DNA of 64,000 nucleotides from JADKIH01 sp031385005 (lineage in GTDB: Bacteria; Bacteroidota; Bacteroidia; AKYH767-A; 2013-40CM-41-45), in NCBI GenBank assembly GCA_031385005.1, contig JANNBB010000050.1, positions 116,926 to 180,925 on the forward strand. Direction: 5' to 3'. Below the pieces are notes generated by a model. That model did no database searches. It had not been told where the DNA came from and saw only the letters and a list, made by a program, of their open reading frames with translations. The translations under genes and the position numbers were made by a program. Below are positions 17,067 to 25,122 of the stretch, piece by piece; the stretch's first letter is position 1; each line of letters starts with the position of its first letter.

Positions 17067-18281
17067 TTAAGCATCAAGCTCTCCGGCAATTACATTCATC
17101 GAACTCATGGTTAAAATAGCATCACTTAAAAATCCACCGCGAATCATTTCCGGATAAGCCTGGTAATAAATATAACAAGGTCTGCGGAAATGCAACCTGA
17201 AAGGCTGGCGACCGCCATCACTAATAAGGTAATAGCCCAGCTCTCCATTTCCCCCTTCTACACAATGGTAAACTTCTCCAATAGGAACATCGGATTCGCC
17301 CATTACGATCTTGAAGTGATAAATAAGTGCTTCCATGTTATTGTAAACTTCTTCTTTCGGAGGTAAATAGAAAGAAGGAATATCGGCATGAAAAGATTTT
17401 TTATCAGGAAGATTTTTAAGTTTATCGATTGCCTGACGAATGATACTCAGACTCTGCCACATTTCCCCATCACGAACCATGAAACGGTCATAAGTGTCGC
17501 CATGAGTACCAATTGGAATATCGAAATCGAAATCCTGATAAGAAGAATAAGGATTCATCTGACGAACATCGTAATCAACACCGGCAGCACGAAGGTTCGG
17601 GCCACTGAAACCATAATTCAAAGCACGTTCGCCTGTAATGGGTCCGCAACCAATTGTGCGGTCCATAAATATTTTATTTCGAACAAGAAGTTTTTCAAAT
17701 TCTTTTAGTCCTGCCGGAAAATCTTTCAGAAATTTATCGAGTTTATTCCAGAACACATCGCTGAAATCTCTTTCGAATCCACCAATACGTCCGATGTTTG
17801 TTGTCAATCTCGCACCACAAATTTCTTCGAATAATTCATAGATATCCTCTCTCCACTGAAACACATATAAGAAGCCGGTCATTGCACCTGTATCAACACC
17901 AATAACACTGTTGCAGATGATATGATCAGCAATCCGGGCAAGTTCCATGATGATGACGCGCATGTATTCCACACGCTTAGGCAACTCAGCTTTTATCAGT
18001 TTTTCTACTGTCATATACCAACCCATGTTGTTGATTGGAGATGAACAGTAATTCATTCTGTCCGTTAGTGGTGTTACCTGATAAAAGGGTTTATGTTCTG
18101 CAATTTTTTCAAAAGCACGATGGATATAACCGATAGTAGAAACAGCATCCACAATAATTTCTCCGTCCATTGTAAGGACATTTTGGAAAATTCCGTGAGT
18201 AGCAGGATGCGTTGGACCCAGATTAAGCGTGGTATATTGCTTATTCTTTTCCTGAGATATTTTTTCGGTACTTAATTCCAT
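17067..18281 (-). CDS. nuoD: NADH-quinone oxidoreductase subunit D (49-kDa)
   Basis: A 404-residue subunit forming the quinone cavity with NuoB. It has the signature LGPTHPATHG near residue 21 and the quinone-site histidine within it, plus RIGGFERDF and the C-terminal RPPCY-like segment FRRPCYIYYQ. It is a separate gene from nuoC here, unlike the fused nuoCD of enterobacteria. It starts 16 bp after nuoC. Confidence 0.97.
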   Translation of the reverse strand: MELSTEKISQEKNKQYTTLNLGPTHPATHGIFQNVLTMDGEIIVDAVSTIGYIHRAFEKIAEHKPFYQVTPLTDRMNYCSSPINNMGWYMTVEKLIKAELPKRVEYMRVIIMELARIADHIICNSVIGVDTGAMTGFLYVFQWREDIYELFEEICGARLTTNIGRIGGFERDFSDVFWNKLDKFLKDFPAGLKEFEKLLVRNKIFMDRTIGCGPITGERALNYGFSGPNLRAAGVDYDVRQMNPYSSYQDFDFDIPIGTHGDTYDRFMVRDGEMWQSLSIIRQAIDKLKNLPDKKSFHADIPSFYLPPKEEVYNNMEALIYHFKIVMGESDVPIGEVYHCVEGGNGELGYYLISDGGRQPFRLHFRRPCYIYYQAYPEMIRGGFLSDAILTMSSMNVIAGELDA

Positions 18282-18297
18282 TTATCAGCGAAAGCTA

Positions 18298-18828
18298 TTA
18301 ATTCATTTCTTTATAACCGGCCTTTTCACGACCGAACATTGTATCATCCTTATCATAACGAGTTCTGTCTTCGACAGGATATTCTTTTCTCATGGGGAAA
18401 TAATCCATGTCATCCACATTGAGAATACGCTTTAGATTTGGATGGCCATTGAAATGAAAGCCATAAAAATCGTATGCTTCTCGCTCCATCCAATTAGCTG
18501 CAGAAAAAATGCTTGTAAGTGAATCAAAACGAGGTTCGTTGTCGCTGGTAAACGCTTTAAAACGCAAGCGGATATTATGAATGAGACTATGTACTTGCAC
18601 CATTAATGCAAATGGCTTCTCCGTTCCCGGATAATGAATTCCACATAAGGTTGTCAGGTAACGAAATTGAAAATTTTCATCTTCGTAAAGAAAACGGATG
18701 ATATGCAACAATTCGTTTTTATCGACTACAAAGACAGGATAATCGTAAGACTGTTCCTGAGAAATTATTGCATGACTGAATTTTTCTTTCAGCTTATTGG
18801 CAATCTGTTCTATGTCCGGTTTAGTCAT
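18298..18828 (-). CDS. nuoC: NADH-quinone oxidoreductase subunit C (30-kDa)
   Basis: A 176-residue peripheral subunit. The C-terminal signature is ANWMEREAYDFYGFHFNGHPNLKRIL, followed by PMRKEYPVED, which is diagnostic. It lies 19 bp after nuoB and 16 bp before nuoD. Confidence 0.96.
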   Translation of the reverse strand: MTKPDIEQIANKLKEKFSHAIISQEQSYDYPVFVVDKNELLHIIRFLYEDENFQFRYLTTLCGIHYPGTEKPFALMVQVHSLIHNIRLRFKAFTSDNEPRFDSLTSIFSAANWMEREAYDFYGFHFNGHPNLKRILNVDDMDYFPMRKEYPVEDRTRYDKDDTMFGREKAGYKEMN

Positions 18829-18847
18829 GAATTGATTTGATGATAAT

Positions 18848-19411
18848 TTATTCTATACCAAAAGAATTAAGCAACGCTTTATATTCAGGAGAGTTTCTTC
18901 TTCGCAAAGACTCATTATGAACGAGTTTTTGTATATTTAAAACACCATCGAGAATTTGTTCGGGACGAGGCGGGCAACCGGGCACGTAAACATCAACAGG
19001 AATGATATGATCGATGCCTTGTAAAACGGAATAGGAATCAAAAATACCTCCGCTGGAAGCACAGGCGCCTACAGACAAAACCCAACGAGGTTCTGCCATT
19101 TGCTCATAAACTTGTCGAAGTACAGGACCCATTTTTTTGGCAATCGTGCCCATTACCATCAGTAAGTCTGCCTGTCGTGGCGAAAAGCTAAGACGTTCAG
19201 ATCCGAAGCGAGCAAAATCATACGTAGATGCCATCGTGGCCATGAACTCAATTCCGCAGCAAGAAGTCGCAAATGGCAAAGGCCAGATGGAATTTTTTCT
19301 TGCTAGTCCAACTGCTTTATCCAAAGAAGTAGCAAAAAAACCCGGACCTTCATAACCCGCAGGTGCCTGAGCTACTTTGATATCATTGGGGTTTCTTATA
19401 ATTTCTGCCAT
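18848..19411 (-). CDS. nuoB: NADH-quinone oxidoreductase subunit B (cluster N2)
   Basis: A 187-residue subunit that carries the terminal [4Fe-4S] cluster N2 donating to quinone. Ligands are the vicinal Cys51-Cys52 (ATSCCGIEFMA), Cys117 (SVGACASSGG) and Cys146 (VPGCPPRPE). It starts 15 bp after nuoA. Confidence 0.97.
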   Translation of the reverse strand: MAEIIRNPNDIKVAQAPAGYEGPGFFATSLDKAVGLARKNSIWPLPFATSCCGIEFMATMASTYDFARFGSERLSFSPRQADLLMVMGTIAKKMGPVLRQVYEQMAEPRWVLSVGACASSGGIFDSYSVLQGIDHIIPVDVYVPGCPPRPEQILDGVLNIQKLVHNESLRRRNSPEYKALLNSFGIE

Positions 19412-19426
19412 CTGCTATAGTCTTAT

Positions 19427-19792
19427 TTATTCCCACTTTAATGCTCCTTTTTTAATAATATAGAAAAAACCGGTTAACAACAGAACCATAAATACCAGCA
19501 TTTCTAATAGACCTTGTACTCCAAGATCCTTGAAATTAACTGCCCAAGGATACATGAAAATTACTTCTACGTCGAATAAGACAAATAAAATAGCCACCAG
19601 AAAATACTTGATGGAAAAAGGAATTCTTGCATTGCCTTGCGGTTCGATACCGCATTCGAACGTTTCGAGCTTTACTTTAGATTTTCTTTTTGGACCTAAT
19701 AAGTGAGTAGCGACAATGGTTGTAGCTACAAATCCCAGAGCCACAACAAATTGGATAAGGATAGGTAGGTATTCGGAGGTGGTACTGGACAT
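19427..19792 (-). CDS. nuoA: NADH-quinone oxidoreductase subunit A
   Basis: A 121-residue membrane subunit (ND3) with three helices and the conserved loop KLETFECGIEPQGNARIPFSIKYF, which contains the switch cysteine. It is the first gene of the nuo operon. A TAACTTTG box lies about 45 bp upstream. Confidence 0.95.
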   Translation of the reverse strand: MSSTTSEYLPILIQFVVALGFVATTIVATHLLGPKRKSKVKLETFECGIEPQGNARIPFSIKYFLVAILFVLFDVEVIFMYPWAVNFKDLGVQGLLEMLVFMVLLLTGFFYIIKKGALKWE

Positions 19793-19837
19793 GAGGGTTT
19801 CGGTAATCAGGATTAATTTCTAACGTAAAAACCATCA

Positions 19838-19845
19838 CAAAGTTA
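19838..19845 (-). promoter_or_regulatory. Candidate -7 box of the nuo operon promoter
   Basis: The minus strand reads TAACTTTG, an exact match to the Bacteroidota -7 consensus TAnnTTTG, 45 bp before the nuoA ATG in a 193-bp spacer. About 19 bp upstream lies a T-rich TTTA in place of the -33 TTTG. The assignment rests on the motif match and position only. Confidence 0.45.
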
Positions 19846-19985
19846 GGACTTTAGTTTAAATAAATTGATTTACAACTAGCATTTAATTCACACCGATTCG
19901 TATCAACGGTAATCCAGGATAACTTCATTTTATCAATTAAAATGCACCGAATTGCACGTGTATTAAGCTCATAATCAGTCAGCAT

Positions 19986-20396
19986 CTATCTATCCGGAAA
20001 TGCGCTGAAAATTTCATTGACAAAAGTTTTTTGTCCGTTATTAAAGATATTATCGGACTGAAAGTTAATAAGTATCCCTTTGGGTACTTTTAGCAACTTC
20101 ATATAAGAAATGATTTGGGCATCAAAAACGGGTAACATTGTAAGTGACGCTTTTATCTCCAGAACAATGGCATCTTCCACAAGAAAATCACAGCGAAGAT
20201 CTGCAGATAACTTGCTTCCCTTGTAATTTATTGGAATGTTAAACTCGGATTGAAATTTTATGCCTTGTAAAAGAAATTCATGGGAAAGGCATCTGTGATA
20301 AATTTTTTCGAGAAGCCCCGGGCCAATGCTTTTATGAACTTCAATTGTTGCACCAATGATTTTGTACGTTAATTGGTTTAGATACTCTTTTGTCAT
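19986..20396 (-). CDS. GxxExxY family protein (PD-(D/E)XK nuclease-like fold)
   Basis: The 136-residue product has the family motif GPGLLEKIY near its residue 25-33 and a nuclease-like core: DFLVED then VLEIKA, where D and ExK resemble the PD-(D/E)XK site. Family function is unknown. I chose the ATG at 20396 (MTKEYLNQLTY); a GTG at 20417 would start inside a hairpin arm. A 67-bp inverted repeat lies immediately upstream. Genes of this family are widespread, sporadic and often next to short palindromic repeats, so mobility or a repeat-associated role is possible but unproven. Confidence 0.85.
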   Translation of the reverse strand: MTKEYLNQLTYKIIGATIEVHKSIGPGLLEKIYHRCLSHEFLLQGIKFQSEFNIPINYKGSKLSADLRCDFLVEDAIVLEIKASLTMLPVFDAQIISYMKLLKVPKGILINFQSDNIFNNGQKTFVNEIFSAFPDR

Positions 20397-20411
20397 TGTT
20401 ATTATTTTTTT

Positions 20412-20478
20412 AACCACATAGGAACTTAAGACACACAGTTTTTTTGCATTTCTATGTAATCTATGTTCCTATGTGGTT
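20412..20478. repeat. Inverted repeat (14-bp arms) in front of the GxxExxY gene
   Basis: AACCACATAGGAAC at 20412-20425 is the exact complement of 20465-20478. The 39-nt loop contains ACACACAG, and CTATGTAATCTATG overlaps the second arm. The element ends 15 bp before the GxxExxY start codon, so it would lie in the leader of that mRNA. It belongs to the same general class of Bacteroidota intergenic repeats as the elements at 3986 and 15126. Confidence 0.8.
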
Positions 20479-20613
20479 TATTTTTTTTTGAACAACAAAA
20501 ATATTTCAAAAACTTCTAAATACATACAACGCAGAACAGTTTCTCTACTTAATTAAGGTTACTATAAAAACCGTATCAAAAGTTTATTAAAAAAGCAATC
20601 AGTTTAAAAAAAT

Positions 20614-21066
20614 TCATTCCTTATTTTTCCAAAAATAAAAATTTACTTCGTCCATCAATTGAAATCCGGTATGTGCATAAAGAGCGTTGCCTTCAACATT
20701 GCTTTTTGATGTCTCCAACAGCAATCCGTCAGCATTTGTTTCTGTTGCGAACATTTTGCAATGTTCGATTAATTCTTTTGCAACCCCCTTCTGACGAAAC
20801 TCCTCTCTGACAAATAAATCGTTTAATAACCAACTTCGCTTCATCCCGACTGATGTATAAATCGGATAAAGCTGTACAAAGCTAATCGGTATTCCGGATT
20901 CACTATCTGCAACAAAAATAATCGAATCCCTCTTCTCAATTCTTTCGCTCATAAATTTCAATGCTCCTTTGTTATCTGATTGTTGGAAATAAAATTGTCT
21001 GTACAGGTCAAATAGTTCTGACACATATTGAATATCGCTCTTTTGGGCTTGTCGAATTTTCCACAT
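20614..21066 (-). CDS. GNAT-family N-acetyltransferase
   Basis: A 150-residue acetyl-CoA-dependent transferase of unknown substrate. The fold is recognised from the N-terminal IRQAQKSDIQYVSELFDLYRQF, the central LNDLFVREEFRQKGVAKELI (acetyl-CoA pyrophosphate loop, R/Q-x-x-G-x-A pattern) and the C-terminal YAHTGFQLMDEVNFYFWKN. The frame continues upstream to 21135, but the ATG at 21066 (MWKIRQ) matches the usual GNAT start. It is divergent from the MFS exporter. Confidence 0.85.
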   Translation of the reverse strand: MWKIRQAQKSDIQYVSELFDLYRQFYFQQSDNKGALKFMSERIEKRDSIIFVADSESGIPISFVQLYPIYTSVGMKRSWLLNDLFVREEFRQKGVAKELIEHCKMFATETNADGLLLETSKSNVEGNALYAHTGFQLMDEVNFYFWKNKE

Positions 21067-21143
21067 ATTACTTGGAATAAAATTATTTTGTTGATTATTA
21101 CGTCTGCAAAATAAAACTCTTTTACATTGCGCCATATTATTCC

Positions 21144-22379
21144 ATGAATAAAATAAAAAACAACGCTTTAACCTTTATTTTCATCACACTATTAATAGAC
21201 GTGATTGGATTGGGCATAATAATTCCGGTATTGCCGCGATTGATTGAGAAAATGATTCAGGGTGATTTGAGTCAGGCATCTACCTATGCCGGCTGGCTTA
21301 CTTTTGCTTATGCAGGTATGCAATTTCTTTTTTCTCCAATTGTAGGCGGATTAAGTGATCGCTATGGCAGGCGACCTGTTCTTCTGGCTTCCCTGTTTGG
21401 GTTTGGAATCGATTATTTTCTGATGGGCTTTGCCCCCACCATTGGCTGGCTCTTCTTAGGTAGGATGATTTCCGGAATTACCGGAGCCAGTTTCACCACA
21501 GCCGGAGCCTATATAGCTGATGTAAGTCCGCCCGAAAAACGTGCACAGAATTTCGGACTTATCGGAGCTGCCTTTGGGCTTGGATTTATCATTGGCCCTG
21601 TATTGGGTGGAATCATTGGTCATTACGGTGAACGACTCCCTTTTTATGCAGCAGGAAGTCTTGCTTTGATAAATTGGGTTTACGGATTTTTTGTACTGCC
21701 AGAATCATTAAGTAAGGATCTTCGGAGAAAATTTGAATGGAAACGTGCCAACCCAATTGGCACTTTAAAGAATTTCGGACGCTATCCCGTAATATTAAGC
21801 CTTGTTGCTTCTTTGGTTTGTATTTACTTGTCGAGTCATGCTACACAAAGCACCTGGACTTTTTACACGATGGAGAAATTTGGATGGAATGAAAAATGGG
21901 TTGGGTATTCTTTAGGATTTGTAGGAATTATGATTGCGATCGTTCAGGCAGGACTGATTCGAATTATTATTCCTTGGCTGGGACAAAAACGATCCATCTA
22001 TTTTGGACTGGCGTTTTATACTCTAGGATTTATCTGTTTTGCTTTTGCAACAAAGGGCTGGATGATGTTTGCTTTCTGCATTCCATTCTCTCTGGGAGGA
22101 ATATGCGGTCCGGCATTACAAGGTGTGATGTCATCTCAGGTTCCACCAAACGAGCAGGGAGAGTTACAAGGAGCGTTAACGAGTCTGATTAGTGTAACGT
22201 CCATCTTTGGTCCTTTAATGATGACTAATCTGTTCTCCTATTTCACTTCTTCGAAAGCACCTTTTTACTTTCCGGGTGCTTCATTTGCGATGGGTGCTTT
22301 CCTTTCTTTATTAGCAGTCCTTTTTGCCATGCGTTCGCTTAAAAAATTCTCCAGGCATGGGAAAATTGGTGGTGAATGA
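21144..22379 (+). CDS. MFS transporter, TetA-like drug:proton antiporter family
   Basis: A 411-residue inner-membrane protein with twelve predicted helices. The motif A loop GGLSDRYGRRPVLLAS lies between helices 2 and 3, and GFAPTIGWLFLGRMISGITGAS follows. The opening LTFIFITLLIDVIGLGIIIPVLPRLI is typical of the TCR/Tet subgroup. Chromosomal members in Bacteroidota are not usually tetracycline resistance genes, so the substrate is unknown. Neighbours give no clue. Confidence 0.88.
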   Translation: MNKIKNNALTFIFITLLIDVIGLGIIIPVLPRLIEKMIQGDLSQASTYAGWLTFAYAGMQFLFSPIVGGLSDRYGRRPVLLASLFGFGIDYFLMGFAPTIGWLFLGRMISGITGASFTTAGAYIADVSPPEKRAQNFGLIGAAFGLGFIIGPVLGGIIGHYGERLPFYAAGSLALINWVYGFFVLPESLSKDLRRKFEWKRANPIGTLKNFGRYPVILSLVASLVCIYLSSHATQSTWTFYTMEKFGWNEKWVGYSLGFVGIMIAIVQAGLIRIIIPWLGQKRSIYFGLAFYTLGFICFAFATKGWMMFAFCIPFSLGGICGPALQGVMSSQVPPNEQGELQGALTSLISVTSIFGPLMMTNLFSYFTSSKAPFYFPGASFAMGAFLSLLAVLFAMRSLKKFSRHGKIGGE

Positions 22380-22436
22380 TTTGAAATAACTTTAATCCAT
22401 CAGTAGATTAAACATTTCAGCAATTCACTTCAACCA

Positions 22437-23237
22437 TTAACTAATTGCTTCCCGAATACCTCTTACTTCATGTTCCAGACGCATTATTTTTGATAAAAGT
22501 TCGTCTTTCGCAAATGTATTATCTGGCAATTCGCTGCTTAAATAATTGCAGAACTTCCAGACCTCACGAATTTCCCCAATGTGCAATTCATAGGGGTCAT
22601 AAAGAGTGTTCAACGATTTAAGCAGAATTGTTTTTTTCTTCTTCAGCAGGTTGGTAACCACTTTAAATACAAGGCCTTCTTCCTGAGTAAGAACAACGTA
22701 GGCCTCTCCGTCTTTCATGTCATACCAATTCTCTAAATATTCTCCTATTACCCATGACTTATCCGGGATTGGCAACATAGAATCGCCGCTTATTTGAAAC
22801 ATCCTGTATTTGCGGTCGCTTAACAGCAACGGCAGTTGAAAGGTTGGCAGTTTTTTAATGAATTCCGGATCGGCAAAACCATTTTTATAACCGGCTTTTG
22901 CTTTTAATGGAACAACTTCTATGTTTTCCCTGTTTTGTGAATCGACTGTCGTTGCTATAACGCGTAAACGAGATCCCGTAACGTAAACATCATTTCCTCG
23001 TTCCAATTCCGATAATTGAAAATCGGAAAGCTTGCTAAGATCGACCTTGACCATGGTATCAATTGACAATCGAAAGTATTTCGAAAAAATCATGAGAGCA
23101 TCCAGTGTCGGATTTTTGATACTTCCGTTCTCATAACTGTTCAACGTGGATCGGCTCATGCCTAGTTCGCCTGCTACGATATCCTGCGTTCGTTTACGTC
23201 TGTTGCGTAAAATTTTAATATTACTACTAAAAAACAT
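22437..23237 (-). CDS. XRE-family repressor with S24 (LexA/CI-like) peptidase domain
   Basis: The 266-residue protein has an N-terminal helix-turn-helix (about residues 5-60: RNRRKRTQDIVAGELGMSRSTLNSYENG). The C-terminal S24 domain has the nucleophile motif ISGDSMLPI and a downstream lysine in LVFKVV, the Ser-Lys dyad of self-cleaving repressors. A strong Shine-Dalgarno, AAGGAGG, lies five bases before the ATG at 23237 and fixes the start. No phage gene is adjacent, so this is probably a stress-type regulator rather than a prophage repressor. The divergent spacer to metF has a heptamer repeat. Confidence 0.88.
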   Translation of the reverse strand: MFFSSNIKILRNRRKRTQDIVAGELGMSRSTLNSYENGSIKNPTLDALMIFSKYFRLSIDTMVKVDLSKLSDFQLSELERGNDVYVTGSRLRVIATTVDSQNRENIEVVPLKAKAGYKNGFADPEFIKKLPTFQLPLLLSDRKYRMFQISGDSMLPIPDKSWVIGEYLENWYDMKDGEAYVVLTQEEGLVFKVVTNLLKKKKTILLKSLNTLYDPYELHIGEIREVWKFCNYLSSELPDNTFAKDELLSKIMRLEHEVRGIREAIS

Positions 23238-23242
23238 GTTTG

Positions 23243-23249
23243 CCTCCTT
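23243..23249 (-). promoter_or_regulatory. Strong Shine-Dalgarno for the XRE-S24 gene
   Basis: AAGGAGG on the minus strand, five bases before the ATG at 23237. Most genes in this window lack a clear Shine-Dalgarno, as is usual in Bacteroidota, so this one is unusual and decides the start against an upstream in-frame ATG at 23276. Confidence 0.7.
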
Positions 23250-23303
23250 TTTGATTACAATACAGTCATTTATCATGGCTGCTTAGCAGTCAAATGTAGG
23301 AAG

Positions 23304-23351
23304 AAAAGTTAAAAGTCAAAAGTTAAAAGTCAAAAATTTAAGTCAAAAGTT
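23304..23351. repeat. Short tandem repeat of AAAAGTY heptamers
   Basis: Four perfect consecutive copies of AAAAGT(T/C) occupy 23304-23331, and degenerate copies continue to about 23351. The tract lies in the divergent spacer between the XRE-S24 regulator and metF. Related words occur at 7878-7900. Such tracts can change copy number by slippage. Confidence 0.75.
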
Positions 23352-23452
23352 TGGGATTAGGTAGAAAAGTGCATTTCATTAGCAATTCAAATGATTTCAA
23401 CGAATTATTATTCTTCATAAAAAAATAACACCTTTGCATTTCACAAATTCAT

Positions 23453-24409
23453 ATGAAAGTAAACGAACATTTAAAGCGGGGTAAGGACAAGACATTATTC
23501 TCAGTAGAAATTCTACCTCCGTTAAAAGGAAAAAGTATTCATAGCATTTACGATATTCTTGATCCTATAATGGAATTCAAGCCCGCATTTGTTGATGTGA
23601 CATATCATCGTGAAGAATATGTTTATAAGAAAAGAGACAATGGGCTTTTAGAAAAATTTTCGATTCGGAAGCGACCGGGAACTGTGAGTATTTGTGCGGC
23701 TATCATGTATCATTACAATGTAGATCCTGTTCCGCATATGATTTGCGGTGGGTTTTCCAGAGAAGAAACAGAGAATGCTTTGCTCGAATTAAATTATCTT
23801 GGAATCGACAACGTATTGCTGCTCCGTGGTGATGCAATTAAATCTGAATCGGTATTTGAACCTCATCCAAAGGGACATAATTATGCATTGGACCTCGTCA
23901 AACAGGTTACCAACATGAATAAAGGGATTTACCTCGACGAAGAATTACAGGAGGTTGCGGCGACTAACTTTTGTATTGGCGTAGCAGGTTATCCGGAAAA
24001 ACATTTTGAAGCTCCCAATCTGAAAACCGACTTGAAATATCTCAAAGCAAAAATGGATGCCGGCGGAGAATATATCGTCACCCAAATGTTTTTTGACAAT
24101 CAAAAATATTTCGACTTTGTTGAGAAATGCAAAGAAGCAGGTATCGATATTCCAATCATTCCCGGATTAAAACCTATCACTACTAAAAAACAATGTTCCA
24201 CTCTTCCTAAAGTGTTTCATGTCGATTTGCCGGAAGATCTTGCAGATGCTATTGAAAAATGCAAGACCGATAAAGAAGTAAAAGAAGCCGGAATCGACTG
24301 GTGTGTTCAACAATCTATAGAGTTAAAAAAAGCCGGTGTTCCTTGCCTTCACTATTATACCATGGGCAATTCCGAGACTACTTGCCGGATTGCAGGACGA
24401 GTGTTTTAA
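23453..24409 (+). CDS. metF: Methylenetetrahydrofolate reductase
   Basis: The flavoenzyme reduces 5,10-methylene-THF to 5-methyl-THF for methionine synthesis. The 318-residue TIM barrel begins with TLFSVEILPP, containing the catalytic glutamate, then FVDVTYH, VLLLRGD (FAD site), GVAGYPEKH and GGEYIVTQMFFDN. Length is normal for the MetF family. It is followed 46 bp later by riboflavin synthase, which makes the precursor of its FAD cofactor; co-transcription is plausible. Confidence 0.95.
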   Translation: MKVNEHLKRGKDKTLFSVEILPPLKGKSIHSIYDILDPIMEFKPAFVDVTYHREEYVYKKRDNGLLEKFSIRKRPGTVSICAAIMYHYNVDPVPHMICGGFSREETENALLELNYLGIDNVLLLRGDAIKSESVFEPHPKGHNYALDLVKQVTNMNKGIYLDEELQEVAATNFCIGVAGYPEKHFEAPNLKTDLKYLKAKMDAGGEYIVTQMFFDNQKYFDFVEKCKEAGIDIPIIPGLKPITTKKQCSTLPKVFHVDLPEDLADAIEKCKTDKEVKEAGIDWCVQQSIELKKAGVPCLHYYTMGNSETTCRIAGRVF

Positions 24410-24455
24410 CAAATTGAGTATAATACACTAAGTAAATTTTTGCTTTTGCCAAAAG

Positions 24456-25034
24456 ATGTTTACAGGAATTATTGAAAATACAGGCACTTTAGTAAGCACT
24501 TCCAAAGAGGGTATGAATGTCCGCTTAAGGATAGATTGCCCATTTACAGATGAGCTTAAGATCGATCAAAGTGTGGCGCACAATGGCATTTGCCTTACTG
24601 TTGAAGCCATAACCGGAAACACTTACGAAGTAGTTGCAATAGAAGAAACCTTGAAGCGCACTAATTTAAGCATACTTCAAGCGGGCGACATCATTAACCT
24701 GGAGCGTTGCATGAAAGTTGGAGACAGACTTGATGGGCATATTGTCCAGGGGCATGTTGACACGGTAGCGAAAGTCACACAAATTGTTACCATGCAAGGA
24801 AGTTGGCTGATTCATTTTTCTTATGATGACTCCAAGTATATTACTGTAGAAAAGGGATCTGTTTGTGTAAACGGTGTAAGTCTAACAGTTGTGGATTCCG
24901 GCGAAAAAACTTTTTCTGTTGCAATTATTCCTTACACTTTCGAACACACGAATTTCAAAAACCTGACTGTAGGCGGCACTGTAAATATTGAATTCGATAT
25001 CGTAGGAAAGTACATCGCAAGACTTGTAAAGTAA
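24456..25034 (+). CDS. ribE: Riboflavin synthase, alpha chain
   Basis: It dismutates two 6,7-dimethyl-8-ribityllumazines to riboflavin. The 192-residue protein starts MFTGIIENTG and has two lumazine-binding repeats: the first with AHNGICLTVEAI and the second with VNGVSLTVVD, linked by GHIVQGHVDT. Length and duplicated architecture match the family. It lies directly downstream of metF and converges on the T9SS type B gene. Confidence 0.96.
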   Translation: MFTGIIENTGTLVSTSKEGMNVRLRIDCPFTDELKIDQSVAHNGICLTVEAITGNTYEVVAIEETLKRTNLSILQAGDIINLERCMKVGDRLDGHIVQGHVDTVAKVTQIVTMQGSWLIHFSYDDSKYITVEKGSVCVNGVSLTVVDSGEKTFSVAIIPYTFEHTNFKNLTVGGTVNIEFDIVGKYIARLVK

Positions 25035-25122
25035 TAAAAGGATTATCAAAATCGTTTTCGGATTTTGTATCCTGCGGTATTTTTAGAATCAGGAGATAAA
25101 AATAGCTTGTAAAAAATGCTTG

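Noticed and set aside
21144..22379. Tetracycline resistance gene
   Set aside because: The protein belongs to the TetA-like MFS group, but there is no TetR neighbour or mobile element, and chromosomal members have varied substrates.
22437..23237. Prophage repressor marking an integrated phage
   Set aside because: Flanking genes are an MFS exporter and metF; no integrase, structural phage gene or attachment site is seen.
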